Assembly: GCF_900166965.1 (NCBI RefSeq) | Contig: NZ_FUZI01000004.1 | Location: 372,001 to 436,000, forward strand | Direction of reading: 5' to 3' | Length of the DNA: 64,000 nt | Origin: Photobacterium piscicola | GTDB lineage: Bacteria; Pseudomonadota; Gammaproteobacteria; Enterobacterales; Vibrionaceae | Part shown: positions 19,798 through 29,952 of the stretch, one piece after another | How the letters are laid out: each line of letters starts with the position of its first letter | Position numbering within the stretch: position 1 is the first letter of the stretch | Translations under genes and position numbers: made by a program | Notes under the pieces: model-generated | Seen by the model: only the letters and a program-made list of their open reading frames with translations | Told to the model about the DNA's origin: nothing | Database searches by the model: none

Positions 19798-20448
19798 TTA
19801 TAATTCTAATGCCCACCGTATAAACTTCTTACGCTGTTCTTTATTTGCCTGTTGATATAGTTGTTGTAAGAGTTGATCCGTTTGTTGAGCCGTTAAATGC
19901 GTAGTATCAATCGATGTAACCGCAGTGCTTTTCGAATGTGACATCTGTTTATTTGTCACCATCGCTACGGGCACAACCGCTTCTCCCACCGACTCATTTA
20001 ATAATTTATTGTAATCAGTAAATAATGGCGATCCCGTCATTGGAATAACTTTTTGCTCCAGCGCTAATTGAGAGCCATCGTCATTATATAACTTAAAATA
20101 AGGTTGCTTTGCGAAACGGTTAATTTCTTGCGGCGTATCTAATCGTGGTATTTTCACGGTTACTGTCGCTTGATCATCAAGCTTAAAACGCAATAAAACA
20201 GGTGACGAATTCACATATCCCATCGTCTGCCCTGTCGAGTGAGGATTCTCTGGACTATCAAATCGCACTAATAATTGCTGTTGCCCTGCGGGTAACGTCA
20301 CCTGATGCTGAGTATTTTTTAAATAAACGGCTTTGGTTGCTAAAATTTCAACATTACTTGGTGTTTGTAAGTTTGTCTCTGCCCATGATGGTGCACTCAT
20401 TGACGTAAATATAACGCCAGCAATAATTGCAGATGTTTTAATGTTCAT
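19798..20448 (-). CDS. YccT/DUF2057 family exported protein
   Basis: The 216-residue protein has a signal peptide ending near APSWAE. The rest resembles the DUF2057 (YccT) family of envelope proteins: an N-terminal beta-rich part (NVEILATKAVYLKNTQHQVTLPAGQQQLLVRF) and a mid-region FKLYNDDGSQLALE. The function of the family is not established. The ribosome site GAGGGATATAA precedes the ATG. It lies downstream of the porin gene on the same strand, separated by a hairpin. The family call rests on remembered resemblance. Confidence 0.65.
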   Translation of the reverse strand: MNIKTSAIIAGVIFTSMSAPSWAETNLQTPSNVEILATKAVYLKNTQHQVTLPAGQQQLLVRFDSPENPHSTGQTMGYVNSSPVLLRFKLDDQATVTVKIPRLDTPQEINRFAKQPYFKLYNDDGSQLALEQKVIPMTGSPLFTDYNKLLNESVGEAVVPVAMVTNKQMSHSKSTAVTSIDTTHLTAQQTDQLLQQLYQQANKEQRKKFIRWALEL

Positions 20449-20467
20449 TTATATCCCTCAACATAAC

Positions 20468-20494
20468 TAAGCCAGCATTTTCTCTGCTGGCTTA
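20468..20494 (-). terminator. hairpin after the porin gene
   Basis: TAAGCCAGCA / TGCTGGCTTA is a perfect 10-bp stem with a 7-base loop. It lies 30 bases after the porin stop but lacks a long T run, so termination may be partial. Confidence 0.6.
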
Positions 20495-20523
20495 ATTGAT
20501 ACTTCTTTATTTACGCAATAAGA

Positions 20524-21600
20524 TTAGAACTCGTAACGTAAACCGACGTTGAAGTAATCTTCTTCAGGATTATTCCAGCCATTCCAATCGGTACCGACGA
20601 TAGAGCCATCGCCTTTTTTACCATCACGGAACACATAACTACTGAAGATTGATGAACGACTGGTTAACTTATACTGCGCTTCAAAGGTGGTATCTTTATA
20701 TTCCGTTTCATCGCCGCCTTTGTTTTCAAGTGAACGGTAACCTGCACGCAATACCCAATCGGCAGTTAAATCATAAACAGCTGTTAATTCATATACTTTA
20801 TCTGTGCTGTCACCACGACCATTATTAAAGGCTAATTGACCTTCAGAATACATCGCACCTAGCATCAAGTTATTGTAGTAATAACGCGTACCAGCACCCC
20901 AGAAAGTATAGTCTTTAGCATCACTACTAATGGTGTTATCTGACTTATCATATTGATACGCAATTACAGGTGCTAATTTACCTGCATCACCAAAATCAAA
21001 GGTGTAACGTGCGGCAGCGTTGTAACCTGTTTTTAAATTAGAAGTGCTGTTACCAAAAATATAGGCGGTAGAAACATCAAGATTACCAAACGTGTTTTGA
21101 TATTGAAGAGTGCCATCTTGACGGAAAACTTGTGTTGCAGTGGAATCAACAGCGGAAACTTGTCGAGCAATCGTAACATCAGAGGCTGAGAATACATCCG
21201 CAATATCCGTAAGCATAATTAGACCAGAGGCAACCCGTCCTCCTGTTACCTTACCGTATTGTGATGCATCAATTCCGGCCCAAACATAACGTGCGGTCAG
21301 ATCTTTACTATCCGGATTAAGGTTATTCGCATATTCAGCAGCATTAACTTGGTATTCAGCCCAACCGATAACAGAGACCGTATCGTTAACAGTTTGAGAT
21401 CCACCCAAACCAAAACGGCCATCAAAATTACCATCAACACCAGATTGATCAGGATTATTATCACGATCGGTTAAGTTAAATCCTAAACGGCCATAAACAT
21501 CAACATGAGAACCATCATCTGCTTCATAAACAGTGGCAGCCTGCGTGACACCAGCAACCAATAATGCGGGTAATACTACTGCTAATCTTGTTTTTTTCAT
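20524..21600 (-). CDS. outer membrane porin (OmpU/OmpL-like general porin)
   Basis: The 358-residue protein starts MKKTRLAVVLPALLVAG with a signal peptide cut after TQA. The mature protein has the alternating beta-strand pattern of a 16-stranded trimeric porin, the N-terminal motif VDVYGRLGF and a C-terminal aromatic residue in YFNVGLRYEF, required for outer-membrane assembly. The start is chosen for its AGGA site and the signal peptide; the frame runs 57 bases further upstream without support. It is a nutrient pore. The exact paralogue name cannot be decided from sequence alone. Confidence 0.88.
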   Translation of the reverse strand: MKKTRLAVVLPALLVAGVTQAATVYEADDGSHVDVYGRLGFNLTDRDNNPDQSGVDGNFDGRFGLGGSQTVNDTVSVIGWAEYQVNAAEYANNLNPDSKDLTARYVWAGIDASQYGKVTGGRVASGLIMLTDIADVFSASDVTIARQVSAVDSTATQVFRQDGTLQYQNTFGNLDVSTAYIFGNSTSNLKTGYNAAARYTFDFGDAGKLAPVIAYQYDKSDNTISSDAKDYTFWGAGTRYYYNNLMLGAMYSEGQLAFNNGRGDSTDKVYELTAVYDLTADWVLRAGYRSLENKGGDETEYKDTTFEAQYKLTSRSSIFSSYVFRDGKKGDGSIVGTDWNGWNNPEEDYFNVGLRYEF

Positions 21601-22056
21601 TTTATAACGTCCTATTATTATTTCGTATGTCCGCCTTAACTGAAGTAATGCAAACAATACGACTACATTGCTGTAATAAAAAAATCAATATCGCTAATTA
21701 AAACCATGTCTGTGGTACAAAAATAATCTCTAAAGAAAACAATCTAACGCTGTTTTTCTCGATTATTTATTCACTTTTATGACTACAATAAGCAATAATC
21801 CTGAACAATTACTGAACAGTATTTTCTTATTTCACGATAAAAATTATTAATCAACAACTGTGAAATAGATCGTTTTTTAAACAACTTTTTTTGTGACGTG
21901 TCTGCTGGTCAAATAGATGATTTAAAGGTATATGAGGGAAATATGAATAATAAATAATGCTTATTCTATATAAAATAAATATAAAGCACGTGGGAGTAGT
22001 TCAAGCTATAAATTCCGATTACACTATGCAGCTGTTTTTCAGCTTTGGTCTATTAC
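21601..22056. other. divergent promoter region between the porin gene and rlmA
   Basis: This is an AT-rich 456-base gap with several A/T runs. It should contain the porin promoter (minus) and the rlmA promoter (plus). I see no operator or small gene that I can name with confidence. Confidence 0.5.
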
Positions 22057-22887
22057 ATGTCTTATCAATGCCCTTTATGTCACTTGCCCCTTAATGTCGA
22101 TGCTAACAACACATCATCAACATCTTACCGTTGTAGCAATAATCATCAGTTTGATCAGGCAAAAGAAGGCTATGTAAATTTAATGCCTGTACATCATAAA
22201 AGTTCGAAAAACCCTGGTGACAATAAAGAAATGATGCAAGCACGACGCTTATTTCTTAACACTGAACATTATCAGCCACTACGCGATGCTGTTATGGCAC
22301 AGTTACGTCAGTACTTACCGCAACAAGCTACAGAACTGCTTGATATTGGCTGTGGTGAAGGTTATTACACCTCTGAATTTGTTCAATTACGCCAACAATT
22401 TCCGACTATCAACATTCATGGATTAGATATTTCTAAAGTTGCGGTTAAATATGCCGCCAAGCGTTACCATGATTGTGATTTCTGTGTGGCTTCTAGTCAC
22501 CGCTTACCATTTGCCGATCACTTTTTTGATGGTGTCGTTCGTATTTATGCCCCATGTAAAGGCGAAGAGTTACATCGCGCGATTAAATCTGGTGGAATTC
22601 TTGTTGCAGTAACCCCTGCACCACGCCATCTATATCAACTAAAAGAATTAATTTATGACGGCGTTAACTTGCATGATGTGCCAGTAGAGAATATTGAAGG
22701 ATTTGAGTTAGTCGTAGATCAACAATTGCATTACGACATGACATTAAGTGGTGAAGAAGCAACAGCACTAATGCAAATGACGCCTTTTGCATGGAAAACA
22801 TCAGAACAAGTATGGCAACAACTGGCACAAGCCCAAAATTTCGAATGTGAAGCTGATTTTGCTATTCGTGTTTATCGTCGCCAATAG
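22057..22887 (+). CDS. rlmA: 23S rRNA (guanine(745)-N(1))-methyltransferase
   Basis: RlmA methylates G745 in helix 35 of 23S rRNA. The 276-residue protein begins MSYQCPLCHLPLN with a zinc site C5, C8, C26 and H30. It has the family signature FDQAKEGYVNLMPVHHK and the SAM-binding LDIGCGEGYYT, then FCVASSHRLPF, IYAPCK and LLQMTPFAWK equivalents. The ATG at 22057 gives the E. coli N-terminus; a TTG four codons earlier is unnecessary. The ribosome site is weak. It stands alone between the porin and the ChaN-like gene. Confidence 0.95.
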   Translation: MSYQCPLCHLPLNVDANNTSSTSYRCSNNHQFDQAKEGYVNLMPVHHKSSKNPGDNKEMMQARRLFLNTEHYQPLRDAVMAQLRQYLPQQATELLDIGCGEGYYTSEFVQLRQQFPTINIHGLDISKVAVKYAAKRYHDCDFCVASSHRLPFADHFFDGVVRIYAPCKGEELHRAIKSGGILVAVTPAPRHLYQLKELIYDGVNLHDVPVENIEGFELVVDQQLHYDMTLSGEEATALMQMTPFAWKTSEQVWQQLAQAQNFECEADFAIRVYRRQ

Positions 22888-22897
22888 TTACAAATAG

Positions 22898-22935
22898 TGA
22901 GATTGATTATCATTTGATATTGATAATCAATCTCA
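22898..22935 (+). promoter_or_regulatory. perfect inverted repeat with Fur-box-like core upstream of the ChaN-like gene
   Basis: TGAGATTGATTATCA (22898-22912) and its exact reverse complement (22921-22935) flank 8 bases. Inside, TGATATTGATAATCA (22915-22929) matches the Fur 7-1-7 motif TGATAAT-N-ATTATCA at 12 of 14 positions. There is no T run, so it is not an obvious rlmA terminator. It lies about 43 bases before the lipoprotein start. Confidence 0.55.
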
Positions 22936-22977
22936 AGTTGTCTATTATTTGCCGTTTATCCTCTCGGTATAACGACA

Positions 22978-23934
22978 ATGAAGTCATTAATTTGTTTAGG
23001 TGTTGCAAGCTTATTAATTGGTTGCGCCTCTCCCCCGTCAGCCAATAACACTCTCGCCTCCACCAGCACCGCAACCACCATGTATGATTACACTATTGCA
23101 AGTCCTCAAGGTGAGCCTCTTTCCGTCGTTCAATTAGCACAAGCGCTACGTGACGCTGATATTATTTTAGTTGGTGAATGGCATAGCCACCCCGCAGCCC
23201 ATCTTTTACAAGCTCAATTATTGGCAGCACTGTACCAACAAAATCCTAAAATCACCTTATCAATGGAACAATTTACACGTGACAACCAACTGATCCTTAA
23301 TGATTATTTAGCTGGTAACATCGGTGAAAAAACATTAGTCAAAGAGGCCAATGCATGGCCTAACTATGACAGCGATTACCGCCCATTAGTTGAGTTTGCA
23401 AAACAAAATAACGTAGATGTTATTGCAGCAAATGCACCAAAATCAATTGTTCGTTGTGTTGGACGTCAAGGGCCGGAATATCTTAATAAGCTTCCCCCTA
23501 ATGAACGATTATGGGCCGCGCGTTCATTAACACTAGCCACAGATGCTTATCAACAAACCTTTATTGCTTCGATGCACCATGGCGATGAAGCACAAACTAA
23601 ACGTCAATTTGCGGCCCAAACGACATGGGATGACACCATGGCAGAAAGTATGGTTGATTATTTAAAACAACACCCACAACAACAAATCATTCATGTTGCT
23701 GGACGGTTTCATACTGCAGAAGGATTAGGTACTGCATCACGAATTCAAGCGCGAAACCCAAAGCTTAAAATAATGATGGTGACCCCAATTTCAAATCAAG
23801 TCACATTGCATGCGAACGCACCTGATTTCACTGTAAAAATGCAGCCTTTACCACAACGGTATGTACAAAAAGATAAAATGATGGCGGCAATGACTGCCAT
23901 GGGGAAAAGAAATTCTGATTTAAAATGCTATTAA
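22978..23934 (+). CDS. ChaN family lipoprotein (haem-related)
   Basis: The 318-residue protein has a lipoprotein signal peptide with lipobox LIGC (Cys at residue 16). The ChaN/DUF399 domain starts near residue 50 and shows the family motif VGEWHSHPAAHLLQ with conserved Glu and His residues, then MEQFTRDNQ and AANAPKSIVRCVGRQGP. ChaN of Campylobacter binds haem and is linked to iron uptake. A Fur-like palindrome immediately upstream supports an iron role here. Membrane anchoring and iron control are inferred; the family call is firm. Confidence 0.85.
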   Translation: MKSLICLGVASLLIGCASPPSANNTLASTSTATTMYDYTIASPQGEPLSVVQLAQALRDADIILVGEWHSHPAAHLLQAQLLAALYQQNPKITLSMEQFTRDNQLILNDYLAGNIGEKTLVKEANAWPNYDSDYRPLVEFAKQNNVDVIAANAPKSIVRCVGRQGPEYLNKLPPNERLWAARSLTLATDAYQQTFIASMHHGDEAQTKRQFAAQTTWDDTMAESMVDYLKQHPQQQIIHVAGRFHTAEGLGTASRIQARNPKLKIMMVTPISNQVTLHANAPDFTVKMQPLPQRYVQKDKMMAAMTAMGKRNSDLKCY

Positions 23935-23973
23935 TATAAGTCAATAAACACAATAGCAAACGCTAGATAAAGA

Positions 23974-24007
23974 AGAACCCCATCGGCGGCCAAGCAGTTG
24001 GGGTTCT
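23974..24007 (+). terminator. hairpin after the ChaN-like gene
   Basis: AGAACCCCA / TGGGGTTCT is a perfect 9-bp stem with a 16-base loop, 40 bases after the stop. It has no T run, so it is only a possible terminator. The rest of the gap to 24328 contains a TATAAT at 24106-24111 that may serve the next gene, and nothing else I can name. Confidence 0.45.
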
Positions 24008-24328
24008 AAGAGAGATAACAGCTATATCTCAAGTTACTGAGCAATTATACCTTAGTAACCTGTTTATTGCCTGAATAATCATTCATTATCGAATAATATT
24101 CGCGCTATAATACGGTTATAGCATGACATTATAGTTACTGCATAATGTCATTTAAGTGTTCCTATACGAATAAGACCACAGTGAACAAGATTAGTTGCAA
24201 AAAAGAACGCGTTTACTGAATATTTTTTTATCGCACGAATTTCAGCCTTACCCCATCGCTACCCACGCCAATTTACAGTAAAATAAAACCAGAGCTCTTT
24301 TCTTTGAGCCAAATTAATTAGGAAAACA

Positions 24329-24637
24329 ATGAAAAAAACATTTGCTTTAACTCATCCCAAGAAAGCGTCTGCGCGTGTTGTAGAAGCAATTAAACACGAT
24401 GTAAAAAAATACATTCGTCGTGAGCGTAATAAAACATTACCTGCTGGTACTGATTTTTGGGATTTTGATTGCAAGTTTGGTCATACCGAGCAAGAAGCAA
24501 AAGTTATTCACGTAAAAGAAATCAACAAGTACATTGATGAAGCTGAAAAGCTAGAACTTCCATCATTATACTTAGAGATTCTGGCAAAGCCTGCAACACG
24601 TGCACCACGTCCAGATTTTGATTTCGACGAAGAATAA
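24329..24637 (+). CDS. small conserved protein, DUF6172-like
   Basis: The 102-residue protein starts MKKTFALTHPKKASARVVEA and contains IKHDVKKYIRRERNKTLP, DFWDFDCKFG and YLEILAKPATRAPRP, which I recall as the pattern of the DUF6172 family. It has a basic N-terminal half and an acidic C-terminus (DFDFDEE). There is no signal peptide or membrane helix, so it is cytoplasmic. No function is known. TAGGAAAA lies just before the ATG. It is a single gene with its own terminator. Confidence 0.75.
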   Translation: MKKTFALTHPKKASARVVEAIKHDVKKYIRRERNKTLPAGTDFWDFDCKFGHTEQEAKVIHVKEINKYIDEAEKLELPSLYLEILAKPATRAPRPDFDFDEE

Positions 24638-24677
24638 TTGCTCATTAGCCATTATGTAATGTGCTATAGATCCAAAC

Positions 24678-24708
24678 AAAAAAAGAGTCGCTAATGCGAC
24701 TCTTTTTT
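24678..24708. terminator. bidirectional terminator
   Basis: AAAAAAAGAGTCGC-TAAT-GCGACTCTTTTTT lies between two convergent genes. Confidence 0.9.
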
Positions 24709-24733
24709 ATTACAACAAAACAAATGCTCTTGC

Positions 24734-25183
24734 TTAGAACCAACGATCTAATGCATGTCGATCTAATTGCTTGAATGCTCGATTTAATACATCTGCTAAT
24801 TCTTGGTAGCGTGGCTGCGATTTTTTAGGCTGCATTGCATGCCCTTCACTAACAATCTTCTGATAAATTTCACTATACCACTTCGCGAGTGATGGCGGCA
24901 AAGTCGTTTGACTGCGTTTCCCCAACCACCATAAGCCTTGTAATGGCATTGAAATAGCTAATAACGCAATCGCTATGGCTTGTGGCATTGCATCATAATT
25001 ATGAAACGCCATTTGAGTAAGAATACTAATTGCAGCGACCGCAGGCATCACTTTTGTCGCAAATTGGGTGGCTTTAATATACCGATGCTCAGGAAAAACA
25101 GCCGCCAGCTCTTTGCGCATTGGCCATGTCGTCATGTAATGCTGACCATTCTGAAAGTGTTTCCACATTGTATGTTGAGCCAT
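24734..25183 (-). CDS. yfbV: UPF0208 membrane protein YfbV
   Basis: The 149-residue protein starts [16 protein letters not shown] and matches E. coli YfbV through [16 protein letters not shown], two membrane helices (about 45-90), the signature [19 protein letters not shown] and the C-terminal [13 protein letters not shown]. YfbV has been linked to limiting the influence of the Ter macrodomain in E. coli. The start is chosen for family length; the frame continues upstream for 35 unconserved codons. It diverges from ackA, as part of the conserved yfbV-ackA-pta neighbourhood. Confidence 0.93.
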   Translation of the reverse strand: MAQHTMWKHFQNGQHYMTTWPMRKELAAVFPEHRYIKATQFATKVMPAVAAISILTQMAFHNYDAMPQAIAIALLAISMPLQGLWWLGKRSQTTLPPSLAKWYSEIYQKIVSEGHAMQPKKSQPRYQELADVLNRAFKQLDRHALDRWF

Positions 25184-25519
25184 AATGCACCACTCATCAA
25201 AAAAAATTATAACATTTAAAAAAAATACACAACAAACTTGATTCAAATTAAAATATTCTAAAAATCTTTTTGTTATATTGCGTAACAATCGGTTATTCTA
25301 GACCAGCCTAGATGTAATTGTTGCTGTTAATGACCTTAACTGCAAGCTAGGCTCTGTCAAGGATGACCCAGAATTAGAGGTAACTCAATTCTATTTCTCA
25401 GGAAAGAGCGTGATTTTTCCCTCTAGTAAGACGTGTCATAAATATTCGTCTATTCTAGGGGTACTTTTTTATTCAAAAATGAATATCAACTTTCAGACAG
25501 ATTATAGGTAGTCACTCTC
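25184..25519. other. yfbV-ackA divergent promoter region
   Basis: In this 336-base gap, TTGATTCAAATTAA (25238-25251) matches the FNR motif at 9 of 10 positions, about 55 bases before yfbV and 270 before ackA. AT-rich sequence makes a chance match likely. No other regulator site is clear. Confidence 0.3.
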
Positions 25520-26716
25520 ATGTCTAAGCTGGTTTTAGTTCTAAACTGCGGTAGTTCATCTCTTAAGTTCGCAATCATTGATCCAGTATCAGGTGAAGAA
25601 CATCTTTCAGGTCTAGCAGAATGTCTAGGCCTTCCTGAAGCTCGTATCAAGTGGAAACTTGATGGTAAGCACGAAGCACAACTAGGTGACGGCGCTGCTC
25701 ACGAAGAAGCTCTAGCATTCATGGTTGATACTATTCTTGCTTCTAAGCCAGAACTTAAAGAATCTCTAGGCGCTATCGGTCACCGTATCGTACACGGTGG
25801 CGAGCAGTTCTCTGCATCAGCACTGATCGACGATGTTGTTCTTCAAGGTATCGTAGATGCGTCTGATTTCGCACCTCTACACAACCCTGCACACGTTGTT
25901 GGTATCGAAGCTGCTAAGCATAACTTCGCTGGCCTGAAGAACGTTGCTGTATTTGACACTGCTTTCCACCAGACTATGCCTGAAGAAGCATTCCTATACG
26001 CTATCCCTTACAACCTATACAAAGAAAACGGTATCCGTCGTTACGGCGCACACGGTACTTCTCACCGTTTCATCGCTCGTGAAACAGCGATCCTTCTTGA
26101 CAAGCCTCTTGATGAACTAAACATCATCAACTGTCACCTAGGTAACGGCGCATCTGTATGTGCAATCAAAGGCGGTAAATCTGTAGATATTTCTATGGGT
26201 CTAACGCCTCTTGAAGGTCTAGTAATGGGTACTCGTTGTGGTGACCTTGACCCAGCAGTTATGTTCCACCTACACGATCGTCTAGGTATGAGCGTTGCTG
26301 AAATCAATACTATGTTCACTAAAGAGTCTGGCCTACTAGGTCTTACTGGTGTGACTTCTGACTGTCGTTTCGTTGAAGAAAACTACGGCGTTAAAGAAGA
26401 AGCAACTCGCGCAATGAACGTATTCTGTCACCGTCTTGCTAAGTACGTAGCTAGCTACGCAGCAACAATGGACGGTCGTCTAGACGCAATCGTATTCACA
26501 GGCGGCATCGGTGAGAACTCTGCACCAATCCGTGAAGAAGTACTTAAGCGTCTAGCTATCTTCGGTATCGAAGTAGACAGCGAAGCTAACCTTAAAGCTC
26601 GTTTCGGCGGCGAAGGTGTTATCACTACTGCAAACAGCCGCATTCCTGCAATGGTTGTTTCTACTAACGAAGAATTAGTAATCGCAGAAGATACAGCGCT
26701 TCTAGCTGAAATCTAA
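25520..26716 (+). CDS. ackA: acetate kinase
   Basis: AckA converts acetyl phosphate and ADP to acetate and ATP. The 398-residue protein has the N-terminal [13 protein letters not shown], the catalytic region [33 protein letters not shown] and [12 protein letters not shown], and the C-terminal FTGGIGENS. Codon use is as biased as in pflB, so the protein should be abundant. A terminator separates it from pta, about 160 bases downstream, so the two may be partly independent units. Acetyl phosphate from this pathway can also phosphorylate response regulators. Confidence 0.98.
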   Translation: MSKLVLVLNCGSSSLKFAIIDPVSGEEHLSGLAECLGLPEARIKWKLDGKHEAQLGDGAAHEEALAFMVDTILASKPELKESLGAIGHRIVHGGEQFSASALIDDVVLQGIVDASDFAPLHNPAHVVGIEAAKHNFAGLKNVAVFDTAFHQTMPEEAFLYAIPYNLYKENGIRRYGAHGTSHRFIARETAILLDKPLDELNIINCHLGNGASVCAIKGGKSVDISMGLTPLEGLVMGTRCGDLDPAVMFHLHDRLGMSVAEINTMFTKESGLLGLTGVTSDCRFVEENYGVKEEATRAMNVFCHRLAKYVASYAATMDGRLDAIVFTGGIGENSAPIREEVLKRLAIFGIEVDSEANLKARFGGEGVITTANSRIPAMVVSTNEELVIAEDTALLAEI

Positions 26717-26729
26717 TCTTACGATTATT

Positions 26730-26760
26730 AAAACGGCTGACTTTTTGTCAGCCGTTTTTT
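26730..26760 (+). terminator. terminator after ackA
   Basis: The hairpin AAAACGGCTGAC-TTTTT-GTCAGCCGTTTT is followed by TT. Confidence 0.88.
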
Positions 26761-26875
26761 CATGGCATTTTGTCATATTTTACTGTGGTGCTGCTCTATG
26801 ATTATTCTACTTAAATACTAAGTCGAATTGTTATTGAACAGTGCTGTATCGATTCAATAGTCAGAGGAATCTATA

Positions 26876-29023
26876 GTGTCTCGTACTATTATGCTTATCC
26901 CAGTTGGCGCTGGTGTTGGTCTAACAAGCGTTAGTCTTGGTGTGCTTCGTGCAATGGAACGCAAAGGCGTTCGTGTTTCATTCTTCAAGCCTATCGCGCA
27001 ACCACGTCAAGGTGGCGACCAGCCTGATCTAACAACAACGATCATCCGTGCTAACAGCGATATGCAAATCGCTGAGTCATTCTCAATGGCAAGCGCAGAA
27101 GAACTTATTCGTAACGATCAAACTGACGTTCTTCTAGAAGACATCGTTGCTCGCTTTAAAGCAGCAACAGCAGATGCTGACGTAACGCTAATCGAAGGTC
27201 TAGTTGCTACTCGTAAGCACCCTTTTGCAAACCAAATTAACTTTGAAATTGCAAAAACACTAGATGCAGAAATCGTATTCGTTGTCTCTCCTGGCACTGA
27301 TAACCCAGCGCAACTTAAAGAGCGTATCGAAGTAGCATGTTCTAACTTCGGCGGCATCAAGAACAAGCAAATCTCTGGTGTTATCGTTAATAAACTTAAC
27401 GCACCAGTTGATGCTGAAGGCCGTACTCGCCCAGATCTTTCTGAGATTTTTGACGATGTTGAAGGCACTGTTCCTTCAAACGTTGAAATCATGCAAGTGT
27501 TCAACTCTAGCCCTATCCGTGTACTTGGTTGCGCACCTTGGAGCGCAGAGCTAATCGCTACTCGTGCAACAGATATTGCTCAGCACCTAAATGCTGACAT
27601 CATCAATGCAGGCGATCTAGAAACACGTCGTATTAAGAGCATCACTTTCTGTGCACGTTCTATCCCTAATATGGTTGAGCACTTCCGTCCAGGTTCACTA
27701 CTTGTGACGTCTGCTGACCGTCCTGACGTTATCGTTGCTGCATGTCTTGCTGCAATGAACGGCGTTGAGCTAGGTGCACTTCTACTAACAGGTGGTTACG
27801 ACCTACCTAAACCTGTTATGGATCTATGTGAGCGCGCATTCGCAACAGGTCTTCCTGTTATGACGGCACAAGGTAACACTTGGCAGACATCGCTTAACCT
27901 ACAGAGCTTCACTTTAGAAGTTCCTGCAGACGATAAAGAGCGTGTTGAGTTTGTTAACGAGTACATGGCAAGCCACATCGACGGTAACTGGATTGAATCT
28001 CTAACTGAAGGTTCAAACCGTGAGCGTCGTCTAAGCCCACCAGCATTCCGTTACCAGTTAACTGAACTTGCTCGTAAAGCAGCTAAGCGTATCGTTCTTC
28101 CTGAAGGTGATGAGCCACGTACAGTTAAAGCTGCGGCTATCTGTGCTGAGCGCGGTATCGCTGAATGTGTGCTTCTAGGTAACCCTGAAGAAATTCGTCG
28201 CGTTGCTGAGCAACAAGGCGTGGTTCTTGGTGCTGGCGTAACTATCATCAACTCTGATGAAGTACGTGAAAACTACGTTGCTCGTTTAGTTGAGCTACGT
28301 GGCGCGAAAGGTATGACTGACGTTGTAGCGCGTGAGAAACTACAAGATTCAGTATTCCTAGGCACAATGATGCTTGAGAATGGCGAAGTTGACGGTCTAG
28401 TGTCTGGTGCAGTTCACACAACTGCAAACACTATCGTTCCTCCATTCCAAATCATCAAGACTGCACCTGATGCGTCTATCGTATCATCTGTATTCTTCAT
28501 GCTACTACCTGACCAAGTATTGGTTTACGGTGACTGTGCGATCAACCCAGATCCAACAGCAGAGCAACTTGCTGAAATCGCTATCCAATCTGCAGATTCT
28601 GCAAAAGCATTTGGTATCGACCCTCGCGTTGCTATGATCTCATACTCTACTGGTACTTCTGGTAAAGGCGCAGACGTAGATAAAGTACGTGAAGCAACTA
28701 AACTTGCTCAAGAGAAGCGTCCTGATCTAGTGATCGACGGTCCTCTACAGTACGATGCTGCAATCATGGAAAACGTAGCGGCTTCTAAAGCGCCTAACTC
28801 TCCAGTAGCAGGTAAAGCAACTGTATTTGTATTCCCAGACCTAAACACTGGTAACACAACTTACAAAGCGGTACAGCGTTCTGCAGATCTAGTCTCTATC
28901 GGTCCAATGCTTCAGGGCATGCGTAAGCCAGTTAACGACCTTTCTCGTGGCGCACTAGTAGACGATATCGTTTACACAGTTGCACTAACTGCGATTCAGG
29001 CAGAACAAGCTAACGCTAAGTAA
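26876..29023 (+). CDS. pta: phosphate acetyltransferase
   Basis: Pta converts acetyl-CoA and phosphate to acetyl phosphate, the partner reaction of AckA. The 715-residue long-form enzyme has an N-terminal P-loop-like regulatory domain ([19 protein letters not shown]), a central DRTGG domain ([18 protein letters not shown]) and the C-terminal PTA_PTB catalytic domain ([57 protein letters not shown]). The start is GTG with AGAGGA 8 bases before it. Codon bias is strong. It lies about 160 bases after ackA. Confidence 0.98.
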   Translation: MSRTIMLIPVGAGVGLTSVSLGVLRAMERKGVRVSFFKPIAQPRQGGDQPDLTTTIIRANSDMQIAESFSMASAEELIRNDQTDVLLEDIVARFKAATADADVTLIEGLVATRKHPFANQINFEIAKTLDAEIVFVVSPGTDNPAQLKERIEVACSNFGGIKNKQISGVIVNKLNAPVDAEGRTRPDLSEIFDDVEGTVPSNVEIMQVFNSSPIRVLGCAPWSAELIATRATDIAQHLNADIINAGDLETRRIKSITFCARSIPNMVEHFRPGSLLVTSADRPDVIVAACLAAMNGVELGALLLTGGYDLPKPVMDLCERAFATGLPVMTAQGNTWQTSLNLQSFTLEVPADDKERVEFVNEYMASHIDGNWIESLTEGSNRERRLSPPAFRYQLTELARKAAKRIVLPEGDEPRTVKAAAICAERGIAECVLLGNPEEIRRVAEQQGVVLGAGVTIINSDEVRENYVARLVELRGAKGMTDVVAREKLQDSVFLGTMMLENGEVDGLVSGAVHTTANTIVPPFQIIKTAPDASIVSSVFFMLLPDQVLVYGDCAINPDPTAEQLAEIAIQSADSAKAFGIDPRVAMISYSTGTSGKGADVDKVREATKLAQEKRPDLVIDGPLQYDAAIMENVAASKAPNSPVAGKATVFVFPDLNTGNTTYKAVQRSADLVSIGPMLQGMRKPVNDLSRGALVDDIVYTVALTAIQAEQANAK

Positions 29024-29052
29024 GTTCTTTTTTCTTACTTAAAAAACTGTTC

Positions 29053-29092
29053 TAACGCCCCTGCACAATAATTTTGTGCAGGGGCGTTTTTT
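29053..29092 (+). terminator. terminator after pta
   Basis: A perfect 15-bp stem AACGCCCCTGCACAA / TTGTGCAGGGGCGTT with a 5-base loop is followed by a T run. Confidence 0.92.
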
Positions 29093-29160
29093 ATTGCTGG
29101 CAACAGCGGATTTAAGCCTTTATGCTAATTGTCTACTTAGGTTAAGGATGACCCAATAGC

Positions 29161-29922
29161 ATGGATGTGCTCAATACCTTAGGGCTTTTTATCGGCTCTT
29201 TAGTTTCAAATACCCTCGCTTCACTTTCTGGTGGTGGCGCTGGTTTAATTCAATTCCCATTACTTCTTTTTCTTGGTTTACCGTTTGGTATTGCCCTTGC
29301 TACCCATAAAGTTGCCAGTGTTGCTTTAGGTATTGGTGCTACCGTTAATCATCTCCGTAATGGCAACTTACCGTGGAAACTAACCCTCTACGTGATTAGC
29401 GTTGGCGCTATTGGCGTCATTATTGGGGCAAATCTCATTCTCGCCATCCCCGTTAAATTTGCCGAAGCCGCTTTAGGTGCATTGATCATTAGCCTAGGTA
29501 TTTATTCTGTTACTACTAAAGATCTTGGCCAAACATCCACACCACAACGTCGGCATAGTTTAGGATTTATTATTGGCGCTATTATTTTATTTATTATCGG
29601 CATGATTAACGGCTCACTGACCGCGGGGAGTGGTTTATTTGTCACTATGTTCTTAGTGCGATGGTTTGGATTTGACTATAAACAAGCTGTCGCCATCACT
29701 TTAGTCAGCGTTGGATTATTTTGGAATGCCATCGGTGCCATTGCTATCTACCAAGCGGGGGCAACCATTTACTGGCCGTGGCTACCAGTATTATTGATTG
29801 GATCGTTACTCGGTGGCTATCTTGGTGCTCACCTTGCCCATCAACGTAGTAATCAGTTAATTAAACGTTGCTTTGAAAGCTTAACCTTTGTGATTGGTTT
29901 TAAATTATTACTCGACCTTTAA
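29161..29922 (+). CDS. TSUP/TauE-SafE family membrane permease
   Basis: The 253-residue protein has about eight hydrophobic helices and the TauE/SafE family repeats, including SGGGAGLIQFPLLLFLGLPFGIALATHKVASV near the start (the family's G- and T-H-K-rich loop) and a second repeat SLTAGSGLFVTMFLVRWFG. Members transport sulfite, sulfonates or other sulfur anions, but the substrate cannot be read here. It is followed after 30 bases by a SelT/W-type thiol protein and may share its transcript. Confidence 0.82.
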   Translation: MDVLNTLGLFIGSLVSNTLASLSGGGAGLIQFPLLLFLGLPFGIALATHKVASVALGIGATVNHLRNGNLPWKLTLYVISVGAIGVIIGANLILAIPVKFAEAALGALIISLGIYSVTTKDLGQTSTPQRRHSLGFIIGAIILFIIGMINGSLTAGSGLFVTMFLVRWFGFDYKQAVAITLVSVGLFWNAIGAIAIYQAGATIYWPWLPVLLIGSLLGGYLGAHLAHQRSNQLIKRCFESLTFVIGFKLLLDL

Positions 29923-29952
29923 TAATAACCATCGCCTCAAACAGGAATTAAC

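Noticed and set aside
24072..24098. Second Fur-like palindrome upstream of the DUF6172-like gene
   Set aside because: The match to the 7-1-7 motif is too poor and consists mostly of A/T.
25238..25251. FNR-like motif between yfbV and ackA
   Set aside because: A 9/10 match, but no -10 element is properly spaced for ackA and the region is AT-rich, so it is mentioned only as a weak possibility.
27118..28637. Several long frames antisense or out of frame within pta, and similar ones in pflB and ackA
   Set aside because: Strong codon bias in these highly expressed genes leaves few stops in other frames; none has a ribosome site or family resemblance.
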